From the NCBI GenBank assembly GCA_964652585.1, contig CAZZDA010000038.1:1-10994 (forward strand): a stretch of 10,994 bases of DNA, written 5' to 3'. The stretch is from CAZZDA01 sp964652585 (lineage in GTDB: Bacteria; Patescibacteriota; Patescibacteriia; UBA1544). Each line of letters begins with the position of its first letter. Position 1 is the first letter of the stretch. Below, piece after piece: positions 1-6,993 of the stretch. The notes beneath the pieces were generated by a model. That model ran no database searches. It was given only the letters and a program-made list of their open reading frames with translations, and was not told the origin of the DNA. A program made the position numbers and the translations under genes.

Positions 1-46
1 ATATCTTTAATAGACTGAGTGGCTTCTATATTTTTTTCAGACGGTA

Positions 47-340
47 GTGGGTGTGGGGGAAGGTGGCAGAAACCAAGAACTTATCATCGGGGCGCTCCAA
101 AATTTGGGGGAAAACACTGTAATTGTTGCAGCGTCGTCTGATGGGTGGGATAATACAGATATGGCAGGCGCGATTGGTGATAAAGAGCTTTTTGAAAAGG
201 CAAAAGAGAAAGGTTTGGATACAGAAACATTTTTGAATAACAATAACTCCTACGATTTTTTCAAAACCATGGGTGGGCATATAGAAACAGGGAGAACTGG
301 CAGCAATATATCAGATTTATATTTTACATTAACAAAATAA
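47..340 (+). CDS. Glycerate 2-kinase, C-terminal MOFRL domain fragment (partial or broken)
   Basis: This is the C-terminal domain (MOFRL family) of a GckA/TtuD-type glycerate 2-kinase, which phosphorylates D-glycerate to 2-phosphoglycerate with ATP in the cytoplasm. Visible landmarks are GGRNQE near the start, a SSDGWDNTD stretch matching the family's TDGxDGPTD, AGAI, an NNNNSYDFF segment, and TGRTGSNISDL matching the family's TGPTGTNVxDL. A full kinase has over 400 residues; only about 97 are seen. The frame is closed by a TAG at 11-13, so the only initiation codons are GTG at 47 and 53, inside the domain. The conserved GGETTV that should precede GGRNQE is reduced to a TV at 41-46. The gene is therefore either a pseudogene remnant or damaged by a frameshift or sequence error near the window edge. 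The 9-base gap to ppsA suggests it was the first gene of that operon. Family assignment is firm; whether a functional protein is made is doubtful. Confidence 0.72.
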   Translation: MGVGEGGRNQELIIGALQNLGENTVIVAASSDGWDNTDMAGAIGDKELFEKAKEKGLDTETFLNNNNSYDFFKTMGGHIETGRTGSNISDLYFTLTK

Positions 341-349
341 TTTTTAATT

Positions 350-2767
350 ATGAAAGACAAATCAAAAGAACTTATTTTATGGCTTGATCAGCTAACAAAC
401 GATGATGTTGCTCTTGTGGGAGGGAAAAATGCGTCACTGGGCGAGATGTATACAGCGCTTATGCCTCAGGGAATCCGGATTCCGAATGCGTTTGTAGTGA
501 CCGCCGAGGCGTACCGTATTTTTGTAGAAAAATCAGGACTATCTAAAGTGATACGAAAAGAGCTTGAGGGTCTTGATACAAGTGATATTAAATCGTTACA
601 AAAGAGAGGTAGGCGCATACGTAAGGCATTTTTGAAAGTACGACTTCCTAAAGAATTACAAGATGCGATCAGTGCAGCTTATAAAGATATATCCGATTCT
701 TACAATGTAAAAGATGTTGATGTTGCGGTACGTTCATCTGCTACGGCCGAAGATCTACCTGGAGCGTCATTTGCTGGAGAACACGAAACTTTTTTAAATG
801 TTTCCGGAGAGAAAAATGTTATTTCCGCAATTCGCGCGGCTATGGCGTCATTATTCACAGATAGGGCGATATCATATCGCGTGGACAAGGGGTTTGATCA
901 TTTTGACATTGCTTTGTCGGTGGGTGTGCAAAAGATGGTTCGAAGTGATAAATCATGCTCTGGTGTTATGTTTACACTGGATACGGAAACTGGCTTTAGG
1001 GACGTTGTGCCGATAAACAGTTCGTGGGGCCTCGGAGAGATGGTTGTGCAGGGTAAAGTAACCCCCGATGAATTTATCGTATTCAAACCAACTCTGGATG
1101 AAGGTTTTTCTCCTATAGTAAAGAAAAGTCTTGGCGCGAAGAAGGTGAAAATGGTGTACACAAATTCTAAAACTTCTCCAGTCAAAGAAGTGGAAACTTC
1201 GCAAGAAGAGAGAAATAATTTTACACTTTCAGAAGATGAAGTTCTAACTTTGGCAAAGTGGGGAGTTGCGATTGAGAAACACTACACACAGAGAGCCGGA
1301 CACCCAATGCCGATGGATATAGAGTGGGCAAAGGATGGTTTGTCAGGAGAGTTGTTTGTTGTTCAGGCTCGTCCGGAAACTGTGCAGTCAGAAAAGAAAG
1401 GCTATGAGATAGCAGAATACAAACTCAAAGAAGAAGGTGAGCTTATAACAGAGGGGATATCTGTGGGGGCAAAGATAGTAACTGGACGGGCGCGTATCAT
1501 TCTTTCTACAAAAAAATTAGATGAATTTCAGGAAGGGGAAATACTTGTTACAGAAATTACCGACCCAGACTGGGAGCCCATTATGAAAAAGGCGGCGGCA
1601 ATCGTTACCCAAAAAGGTGGAAGGACGTCACACGCGGCCATTGTGTCGCGCGAGCTTGGTATACCAGCCGTCATTGGCATAGGCCCAACAGTTTCAAAGA
1701 TAAAAACAGGAGATGTTCTCACTGTGGATTGTTCTTCCGGTGCGGTTGGGAAGATATATAAAGGTAAGCTCTCTTTTGAGAAGAGTGTACATAATTTATC
1801 TGAAATTCCGGAGGTTAAGACTCCAATCGCATTAAATATTGGTAGTCCGGACGGTGCTTTCATGCACGCACGCCTTCCTCATAAAGGAGTTGGTCTTGCA
1901 CGTGAAGAATTTATAATTGCTTCTCAGATCCGTATTCACCCAATGGCTTTGATTAATTTTGATAAACTGGAAAACCAAAATCTAAAGAGGGAGATAGAAA
2001 AACTTACAGTTGGGTATGATAATAAAAAAGAATTCTATATAGAGAAGCTTGCAGAAGGAATAAGTCAGATCGCTGCAGCGTTTCATCCACATCAGGTAAT
2101 TGTTCGTTTTTCAGACTTTAAAACAAATGAATATCGCGCACTGCTCGGCGGGCATCTTTATGAGCCAGATGAGGAAAACCCAATGCTGGGATGGCGAGGA
2201 GCGTCACGTTACGCGCATAAGGATTTTAAAGAGGCGTTTGCTCTTGAATGTGAAGCGGTAAAGAGGGTTCGTGAAAAATTTGGACTCAAGAACCTTAATG
2301 CCATGATTCCGTTTTGTAGAACACCGGAAGAAGGTAAAGAAGTCCTTTCTGTTATGGAGGGACTCGGTCTTAAAAAAGGAGAAGACGACTTTAAGGTGTA
2401 TGTGATGTGTGAGATACCAACTAATGTTATAAGAGCTGATGAATTCTTGGATGTATTTGATGGTTTCTCTATCGGGTCAAATGACCTTACACAACTTACA
2501 CTTGGAATGGATAGGGATTCAGCTTTAGTCGCACCTATCTCAAATGAAAATGATCCGGGCGTAAGGGCTTTGGTGTCTCAAGCAATACAAGCATGTAGGA
2601 GAAGAGGAAAGTATATAGGATTCTGCGGACAGGCTCCGTCTGACTATGCTGACTTTTTGAGATTTCTCATTAACGAAGGAATAGATTCCGTATCTCTAAA
2701 CCCGGATTCTATAATTCCAATGACATTTGAGGTTGATAAAGAGGAGAGAGGAGAAGGCACGCAATAA
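350..2767 (+). CDS. ppsA: Phosphoenolpyruvate synthase (pyruvate, water dikinase)
   Basis: The enzyme interconverts pyruvate + ATP + water and PEP + AMP + phosphate. At 805 residues it matches the usual length of about 790-800. The N-terminal PPDK_N ATP-grasp part carries VGGKNASLGEM near residue 25 and VRSSATAEDLPGASFAGEHETFLNV at about 125-150. The central swivelling phosphohistidine domain has GGRTSHAAIVSRELGIPAVIG with catalytic H428. The C-terminal PEP-binding TIM barrel has GLAREEFI, GSNDLTQL and GFCGQAPSD with the active-site Cys at 759. All key residues are present. The ATG start lies in an A/T-rich leader with no Shine-Dalgarno; the N-terminus lines up with the family. It sits 9 bases after the glycerate-kinase fragment and 2 bases before eno, which implies one operon. 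In vivo direction (gluconeogenic, or ATP-yielding as a pyruvate-kinase substitute) cannot be read from sequence. Confidence 0.97.
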   Translation: MKDKSKELILWLDQLTNDDVALVGGKNASLGEMYTALMPQGIRIPNAFVVTAEAYRIFVEKSGLSKVIRKELEGLDTSDIKSLQKRGRRIRKAFLKVRLPKELQDAISAAYKDISDSYNVKDVDVAVRSSATAEDLPGASFAGEHETFLNVSGEKNVISAIRAAMASLFTDRAISYRVDKGFDHFDIALSVGVQKMVRSDKSCSGVMFTLDTETGFRDVVPINSSWGLGEMVVQGKVTPDEFIVFKPTLDEGFSPIVKKSLGAKKVKMVYTNSKTSPVKEVETSQEERNNFTLSEDEVLTLAKWGVAIEKHYTQRAGHPMPMDIEWAKDGLSGELFVVQARPETVQSEKKGYEIAEYKLKEEGELITEGISVGAKIVTGRARIILSTKKLDEFQEGEILVTEITDPDWEPIMKKAAAIVTQKGGRTSHAAIVSRELGIPAVIGIGPTVSKIKTGDVLTVDCSSGAVGKIYKGKLSFEKSVHNLSEIPEVKTPIALNIGSPDGAFMHARLPHKGVGLAREEFIIASQIRIHPMALINFDKLENQNLKREIEKLTVGYDNKKEFYIEKLAEGISQIAAAFHPHQVIVRFSDFKTNEYRALLGGHLYEPDEENPMLGWRGASRYAHKDFKEAFALECEAVKRVREKFGLKNLNAMIPFCRTPEEGKEVLSVMEGLGLKKGEDDFKVYVMCEIPTNVIRADEFLDVFDGFSIGSNDLTQLTLGMDRDSALVAPISNENDPGVRALVSQAIQACRRRGKYIGFCGQAPSDYADFLRFLINEGIDSVSLNPDSIIPMTFEVDKEERGEGTQ

Positions 2768-2769
2768 CA

Positions 2770-3966
2770 ATGAGGATAGATAAGTGTACAGCAAAAGAAA
2801 TTCTTGATTCACGAGGTGTTCCTACTCTTGAGGTTCGCATGTCCTCAGGTGACTTTTCTGTCAGTGCTTCGGTGCCTTCGGGGAAGAGTACTGGCTCAAA
2901 GGAAGCGCTCGAAAAACGTGACGAGGACGGTCGTGGAGTATCTATTGCCATTGAAAGCGTGAGTAAAACGATTGCGGAAGAAATTATTGGCAAAGATCTT
3001 GATCCAAGCGAGATTGATCAAATTTTACTGGAGCTTGATGGTACGGAGAACAAGAGCAACTTGGGAGCCAACGCAATGCTTGGTGTGAGTATTGCAGCGA
3101 CAAAACTCGCGGCTGAGGTTGATGGAGTTCCTGTGTGGAAATATATAGCAGAAAATAACGGAGCTACACCCAGACTACCAAAACTTTTTATGAACATAAT
3201 AAATGGTGGAGCTCATTCGGAGTTCCGTCTCCCGTTCCAAGAATACATGATCGTGCCGGAGGATGAGCTAGTGTCATCTGCATATCACAAGGCGGTTGGT
3301 ATTGTTGAAGCACTGGGTAAAAAACTAGAAAGTGAATATGGGGATGTGCCAATGGGGGATGAGGGTGGATATTCTCCTACGTTAAAAACAATAGAAGAGC
3401 CTTTCGAGGTTTTAACTTCTCTAATCCCAGATAAGGGAGTGTTCTTAGCAATCGACGCGGCTGCTTCAGAGTTTTATAAAGATGGTAAATATGAATTACT
3501 CGGGGAGTCTTATAGCCCTAAAGAGCTTTTGAGCGTGTATAAAGATTTAACTACACGGTTTAACTTAGCAAGCATAGAAGATCCTTTTGAAGAGTCTGAC
3601 GTAGAAAATTTCGCGGGGCTTCTGGGTGAATTGGATGAAAATGTGCTGGTCGTAGGAGATGATTTGACGGTAACTAACCCATCTATCGTAACAGACATGG
3701 CAGAGAAAAAAGCGGCGAATGCTGTTATAATAAAACCGAACCAGATTGGCACATTAACTGAGGTGTATGAAGCTGTATCGGTTGCTCATAGTAACGGATG
3801 GAAGACAATAGCATCTCATCGTTCTGGAGATACCATGGATTCGTTCATTGCTGATCTTGCTGTTGGCATAGGTGCGTATGGAATAAAAGCAGGATCACCA
3901 TCTCAGAAAGAACGTAAAGTTAAATACGATCGTTTGTTAGAAATAGAAAAGGAATTAACACAATGA
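2770..3966 (+). CDS. eno: Enolase (2-phosphoglycerate hydratase)
   Basis: The protein catalyses 2-phosphoglycerate to PEP + water. It has 398 residues, shorter than the usual 415-435. The N-terminus contains EILDSRGVPTLEV and the catalytic loop SVPSGKSTG (37-42). The barrel keeps the standard residues: H149 (INGGAH), E158 (FQE), E198 (GDEGG), Mg ligands D229 (AIDAAASEF), E270 (SIEDP) and D297 (GDDLTVTN), catalytic base K322 (IIKPNQIGT), SHRSGDT, and K373 (YGIKAGS). The loop residue that is nearly always Ala (SGAST) is Lys39 here, and the segment after INGGAH is divergent; otherwise it looks active. A purine-rich tract at 2741-2757 (GAAGG 12 bases from the ATG) may serve as ribosome binding site. 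It lies 2 bases after ppsA, and its TGA overlaps the next ATG (ATGA). The two neighbouring enzymes share PEP as intermediate. Confidence 0.96.
   Translation: MRIDKCTAKEILDSRGVPTLEVRMSSGDFSVSASVPSGKSTGSKEALEKRDEDGRGVSIAIESVSKTIAEEIIGKDLDPSEIDQILLELDGTENKSNLGANAMLGVSIAATKLAAEVDGVPVWKYIAENNGATPRLPKLFMNIINGGAHSEFRLPFQEYMIVPEDELVSSAYHKAVGIVEALGKKLESEYGDVPMGDEGGYSPTLKTIEEPFEVLTSLIPDKGVFLAIDAAASEFYKDGKYELLGESYSPKELLSVYKDLTTRFNLASIEDPFEESDVENFAGLLGELDENVLVVGDDLTVTNPSIVTDMAEKKAANAVIIKPNQIGTLTEVYEAVSVAHSNGWKTIASHRSGDTMDSFIADLAVGIGAYGIKAGSPSQKERKVKYDRLLEIEKELTQ
3947..3953 (+). promoter_or_regulatory. Shine-Dalgarno sequence of the hydroxyacid dehydrogenase gene
   Basis: AAAAGGA lies inside the end of enolase, 9 bases before the ATG at 3963, a good ribosome binding site position. 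It supports that start and translational coupling through the ATGA overlap. Few other genes here have such a site. Confidence 0.55.
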
Positions 3967-4976
3967 AAATAGTATATTTTTCACGAGAGGACTGGGAAGA
4001 GGATTTTGTAAAAAGGGAACTTCCTGAAGACGATATAACCTTTTTTAAAGGGCCGGCGCAGGATTACCCTGAACACAAAGATGAAGACGCGGAGGCGTTG
4101 TGTGTTTTCGTGAAGTCAAATATTTCCAAAGAGGAGTTGGATAGATTCCCTAACGTGAAGTTTATTGCAACACGCTCAACCGGCTTTGATCATATAGACC
4201 TTGAGGAGACAAAAAAGCGTGGCATTGTTGTGTCCAATGTTCCTACGTATGGAGCAAACACCGTTGCTGAGCAAACGTTCGCACTACTATTGAATCTTTC
4301 AAGAAGGGTGTATGAATCTTATGAACGAGTTCTAGAAGAGGGGAAATTCTCTCCAGAGGGACTGCGCGGTTTTGATCTTAAGGGCAAGACCATTGGTATT
4401 GTGGGTACGGGGAATATTGGAGCTCATGCAATAAAGATGGCGCACGGTTTTGACATGAACATAATCGCTTTTGATATTAAGAAGAACGAAGAGTTGGAAA
4501 AAGAGTTTGGTGTTCGATACGTTGAGTTTGATGAATTGCTCGCACAATCCGACATCATATCCCTGCATGCTCCATACAATAAACATACACACCATATGAT
4601 AAATATGGAAAATGTAGAGAAGATAAAAGAGGGGGCGTATATCATAAATACCGCTCGAGGGGGTCTTATAGAGACACGCGCATTGATCAGTGCTTTGGAA
4701 AAAGGAACTCTTGCGGGTGCGGCTCTGGATGTATTGGAAGAAGAAGGATATATGGACGATGACACAGAATTGATAACGGGAGAACATCCTAATCCAGAAA
4801 GCTTACAGACACTCCTTGCAAATCAATATTTGATAGACCATCCACAGGTTTTAATAACACCACATAATGCATTCAATACAAAAGAGGCAGTAGAGCGAAT
4901 AATTAGCACAACAATGGATAACCTGAAGGCTTATAAATCAGAAGATCCAATGAATATAGTTAATAGTGGAAAATAA
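3963..4976 (+). CDS. D-lactate dehydrogenase-like NAD-dependent 2-hydroxyacid dehydrogenase
   Basis: This is a D-isomer-specific 2-hydroxyacid dehydrogenase of 337 residues; it reduces a 2-keto acid with NADH. The N-terminal substrate-binding half has RSTGFDHIDLEETKKRG and NVPTYGANTVAEQ (substrate loop). The Rossmann fold has GTGNIG at 148-153, with D at the end of the following strand (IAFDIK), which suits NAD rather than NADP. The catalytic triad is R232 (NTARGG), E261 (DVLEEEG) and H301 (ITPHNAFNT). The R-to-E spacing of 29 and the AFxT after the His match bacterial D-lactate dehydrogenases better than phosphoglycerate or formate dehydrogenases. The E-to-H spacing is about eight residues longer than I recall for Lactobacillus D-LDH. 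Lying after PEP synthase and enolase, it probably reduces pyruvate to D-lactate and reoxidises NADH. Hydroxypyruvate or glyoxylate reduction is the alternative, given the glycerate-kinase fragment upstream. Family sure, substrate inferred. Confidence 0.88.
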   Translation: MKIVYFSREDWEEDFVKRELPEDDITFFKGPAQDYPEHKDEDAEALCVFVKSNISKEELDRFPNVKFIATRSTGFDHIDLEETKKRGIVVSNVPTYGANTVAEQTFALLLNLSRRVYESYERVLEEGKFSPEGLRGFDLKGKTIGIVGTGNIGAHAIKMAHGFDMNIIAFDIKKNEELEKEFGVRYVEFDELLAQSDIISLHAPYNKHTHHMINMENVEKIKEGAYIINTARGGLIETRALISALEKGTLAGAALDVLEEEGYMDDDTELITGEHPNPESLQTLLANQYLIDHPQVLITPHNAFNTKEAVERIISTTMDNLKAYKSEDPMNIVNSGK

Positions 4977-4980
4977 AAAT

Positions 4981-5520
4981 ATGGATAATTTTTTTGTTCC
5001 TGTAATTTTAGGTACCGCACGCAAAGACAGAGAGTCTGAAAAAGCGGCACATTTTATATTGGAAGAGGTGAAATCCTTTGGTTTTAAAACAGAACTTGTT
5101 GATATTAAGGATCATAACTGGGGTAGAACTATTCCACCATGGGAAGAGAGTGATGAGACATCACGGTGGCGTGATATAGCAAAAAGGGCAAACGGGTTCA
5201 TTATCGTTACCCCAGAATATAATCATGGCTACCCAGGTGAATTAAAAATGCTTTTAGATGGAGCCTATAAAGAATATGCAAAAAAGCCGATCTCCGTCTG
5301 TGGTGTTTCAGGTGGTGGCTTGGGTGGAGCTAGAGTGGTGGATCACTTGAAGCAGGTGCTTATTGAGTTTCAAATGGTTCCAACTCGTAACGCTGTTTAT
5401 TTTTCAAAAATAAGTGAGTTGTTTGACGAGAAAGGAGAAGCTAAAGAGGATTTCCTTAAGGAGAATACAAAGACTATGCTCGAAGAGCTCAAGTGGTATG
5501 TCGAATCTCTTTCTGAATAA
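4981..5520 (+). CDS. NAD(P)H-dependent FMN reductase family flavoprotein
   Basis: A flavodoxin-fold protein of the NADPH-dependent FMN reductase family (FMN_red; relatives are ChrR/YieF quinone and chromate reductases and azoreductases). It binds FMN and transfers two electrons from NAD(P)H to flavins or quinones. Visible are the N-terminal phosphate-binding segment LGTARKDRESEKAA, the family signature TPEYNHGYPG at residues 77-86, and a glycine-rich SGGGLGGARVVDHLK loop near residue 115. Length, about 180 residues, is normal. I chose the ATG at 4981, 4 bases after the dehydrogenase stop; an in-frame GTG at 4966 would add five residues and overlap the upstream gene. AGTGGA at 4965-4970 is a weak ribosome binding site for the ATG. 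It is the last gene of the operon, before a strong hairpin. A redox-balancing role beside the dehydrogenase is an inference. Confidence 0.88.
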   Translation: MDNFFVPVILGTARKDRESEKAAHFILEEVKSFGFKTELVDIKDHNWGRTIPPWEESDETSRWRDIAKRANGFIIVTPEYNHGYPGELKMLLDGAYKEYAKKPISVCGVSGGGLGGARVVDHLKQVLIEFQMVPTRNAVYFSKISELFDEKGEAKEDFLKENTKTMLEELKWYVESLSE

Positions 5521-5525
5521 ATAAG

Positions 5526-5560
5526 ACAAACCTGCCAAGGGTAGCCCTTGGCAGGTTTGT
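5526..5560 (+). terminator. Perfect 16-bp hairpin ending the carbon-metabolism operon
   Basis: Arms 5526-5541 and 5545-5560 are exact reverse complements with a 3-base loop (TAG), starting 5 bases after the FMN reductase stop. Position and stability suit a transcript end. The + strand has no U-tract after the stem (GTGAGTGACA follows), so it may act as a bidirectional or non-canonical terminator, or as a 3' end stabiliser. Read on the minus strand the stem is followed by a more U-rich stretch. Confidence 0.7.
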
Positions 5561-5576
5561 GTGAGTGACATAGTAT
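5548..5576 (+). promoter_or_regulatory. Candidate promoter of the YvlD-like membrane protein gene
   Basis: TTGGCA at 5548-5553 (-35) and TAGTAT at 5571-5576 (-10) are 17 bases apart, the same spacing as the two better promoters in this window. The -35 lies inside the right arm of the hairpin, and the -10 inside the palindrome at 5567-5579. The -10 matches consensus at only 4 of 6 bases, so this is tentative. Confidence 0.35.
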
Positions 5577-5579
5577 GTC
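5567..5579. promoter_or_regulatory. 13-bp inverted repeat overlapping the candidate -10 box
   Basis: GACATA-G-TATGTC is a perfect 6-bp inverted repeat around one central base. It covers the candidate -10 element, where a dimeric repressor could bind. It is short enough to arise by chance. Confidence 0.25.
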
Positions 5580-5628
5580 GAACAATTTAGAACCTCTTTT
5601 TCAGTAAGAATTAGTAAATAATAATTTT

Positions 5629-5970
5629 ATGACAATAATTGCAAAATGGTTTATTAGCGCACTGTCCTTATTGGCGGCAGCGTATTTAATCCCGGGAATT
5701 TCGGTGACGTCTTTTTACATAGCTCTCATCGTTGCTTTGTTTCTGGGTATTGTGAATGCTGTGCTACGCCCGATCTTGGTTGTGCTTACCTTGCCTATAA
5801 ACATTATTACTCTTGGTCTATTTATTTTCGTTATAAATGGATTTCTTTTTTGGTTCCTTTCAACATTTATAGATGGGTTTAAAGTTGACGGTTTAGGGGT
5901 GGCGATCATAGGAGCGCTTCTTGTTTCCGTGTTTAGTTACATTGGCAACAGGTTTCTTGTTGCAGACTAA
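5629..5970 (+). CDS. YvlD / phage-holin-4_2 family small membrane protein
   Basis: The 113-residue protein is almost entirely hydrophobic, with four predicted transmembrane helices at about residues 4-20, 28-50, 55-80 and 90-108. The pattern NAVLRPILVVLTLPINIITLGLF, then VINGFLFW, then a GF.VDG..VAIIGALLVS stretch, is characteristic of the family annotated as four-TM mycobacterial phage holin or YvlD (DUF360). Despite that name, it is a widespread chromosomal inner-membrane protein of unknown function and no phage genes surround it. The ATG at 5629 follows an A/T-rich leader without Shine-Dalgarno. It appears to stand alone between the hairpin upstream and the promoter at 5982-6010. Confidence 0.88.
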   Translation: MTIIAKWFISALSLLAAAYLIPGISVTSFYIALIVALFLGIVNAVLRPILVVLTLPINIITLGLFIFVINGFLFWFLSTFIDGFKVDGLGVAIIGALLVSVFSYIGNRFLVAD

Positions 5971-5981
5971 GGCAAACCTCT

Positions 5982-6010
5982 TTGCATAACCAATCCTTTT
6001 GTCATATACT
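5982..6010 (+). promoter_or_regulatory. Sigma-70-type promoter of the MYG1-obg unit
   Basis: TTGCAT (5982-5987) and TATACT (6005-6010) are separated by exactly 17 bases. A start near 6017 would leave a leader of about 23 bases without Shine-Dalgarno before the ATG at 6040. A small GCAAA/TTTGC inverted repeat (5972-5985) overlaps the -35. Confidence 0.62.
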
Positions 6011-6039
6011 GTTTCTTCTAAATACACCGAATTATAAAA

Positions 6040-6960
6040 ATGTTGTTTGGTAAGAAAAAAATAAAAATAATAACTCACAGTGGAAATTTCCACACAGACG
6101 ACGTATTCGCAGTAACTGCTCTAACTATTTTGTTGGACAATAGGGGTGAAAAATATGAGATTGTCCGAACACGTGATCTTGAAATTATAAAGACTGGAGA
6201 TTTTGTTGTGGATGTTGGATGGGAATATGATCCGGATAATAATCGATTCGATCATCACCAGGAGGGCGGTGCTGGAACAAGAGAAAATGGAATCCCGTAT
6301 TCTTCATTTGGTGTAGTGTGGAAAAAATATGGTAAAGAGTTGTGTGGATCGCAAGAAGCAGCGGATGTTATAGATAAAAGATTTGGCCACCCTGTCGATG
6401 CTGCTGATAACGGCATAGACACATATAAAAAAGCAGTAGATGGTATGCTTCCATATATCATACATAACATCACCCTTGTTTTTCGACCGACCTGGAAAGA
6501 GGGCGAGGATGGTACACGCAATGACGATTCGGCTTTTATGGATTTTGTGGGGTTTGCAAGAAAGGTTCTTGTAAGAGAGATAACTAATGCAAAAGATGAC
6601 GCAAGTGGGGCTGCTTTGGTGCGTGATGCGTATGAAAAAGCTACAGACAAGAGAATTATAATAATAGATGGGCATTATCCGTGGGAGGGTGTATTGGGTG
6701 ATTATCCGGAACCTTTATACGTAGTAAAACCTGATCGTCAAAATGGTGGCAAGTGGAAAGTAAAGGCGGTGCGGGACGATGCGTATACATTTGAAAACAG
6801 GAAGTCTTTGCCTGAGGAGTGGGCTGGAAAACGTGGAGAGGAGCTTGCTCGTGTTACGGGTGTGGAAGATGCTGTTTTTTGTCACAGTAAGAGATTTATA
6901 GCTGTGGCTGGGTCAAAAGATGGTTCTCTTGCGCTCGCAAAGCTCGCAGTAGAGAGTTAA
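6040..6960 (+). CDS. MYG1 / UPF0160 family DHH-like metal-dependent hydrolase
   Basis: The 306-residue protein has the MYG1 family signatures: HSGNFHTDD at residues 13-21 at the N-terminus and FDHHQ with D71-H72-H73, which resemble metal-binding motifs of DHH phosphoesterases. VDAADNGID near residue 125 and a C-terminal FCHSKRFIAVAGSKDGSLALAKLA also follow the family. Eukaryotic MYG1 has been described as a 3'-5' RNA exonuclease; bacterial members are largely uncharacterised, so nuclease activity here is inferred from family only. No membrane segment or signal peptide is seen; it should be cytoplasmic. The ATG is supported by the upstream promoter and by the first motif lying 12 residues in. 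It precedes obg by 33 bases and probably shares its transcript. Confidence 0.88.
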   Translation: MLFGKKKIKIITHSGNFHTDDVFAVTALTILLDNRGEKYEIVRTRDLEIIKTGDFVVDVGWEYDPDNNRFDHHQEGGAGTRENGIPYSSFGVVWKKYGKELCGSQEAADVIDKRFGHPVDAADNGIDTYKKAVDGMLPYIIHNITLVFRPTWKEGEDGTRNDDSAFMDFVGFARKVLVREITNAKDDASGAALVRDAYEKATDKRIIIIDGHYPWEGVLGDYPEPLYVVKPDRQNGGKWKVKAVRDDAYTFENRKSLPEEWAGKRGEELARVTGVEDAVFCHSKRFIAVAGSKDGSLALAKLAVES

Positions 6961-6971
6961 ATCTTTAAATT

Positions 6972-6985
6972 TTTAAATATTTAAA
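6972..6985. repeat. 14-bp A/T-only palindrome before obg
   Basis: TTTAAATATTTAAA is a perfect palindrome in the 33-base A/T-rich gap before obg. It could be a protein site or a melting-prone leader, but such sequences arise easily at this composition. Confidence 0.25.
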
Positions 6986-6993
6986 TTTACAAA

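Noticed and set aside
1..46. UGA read as glycine (SR1/Gracilibacteria code) to rescue the broken glycerate kinase frame at TGA 16-18
   Set aside because: Enolase ends properly at a TGA that overlaps the next ATG, conserved genes have no in-frame TGA, and other frames near the edge are also closed by TAG. The standard code fits everything else.
4332..4787. Long minus-strand open frames inside the dehydrogenase gene (4332-4787, 4424-4765)
   Set aside because: The + strand carries a complete catalytic triad and NAD motif across the same bases; the reverse products have no recognisable pattern and no promoter or ribosome site.
5629..5970. Prophage lysis module, suggested by the holin family name
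   Set aside because: YvlD-type proteins are ordinary chromosomal membrane proteins, and no endolysin, integrase or structural phage gene is nearby.
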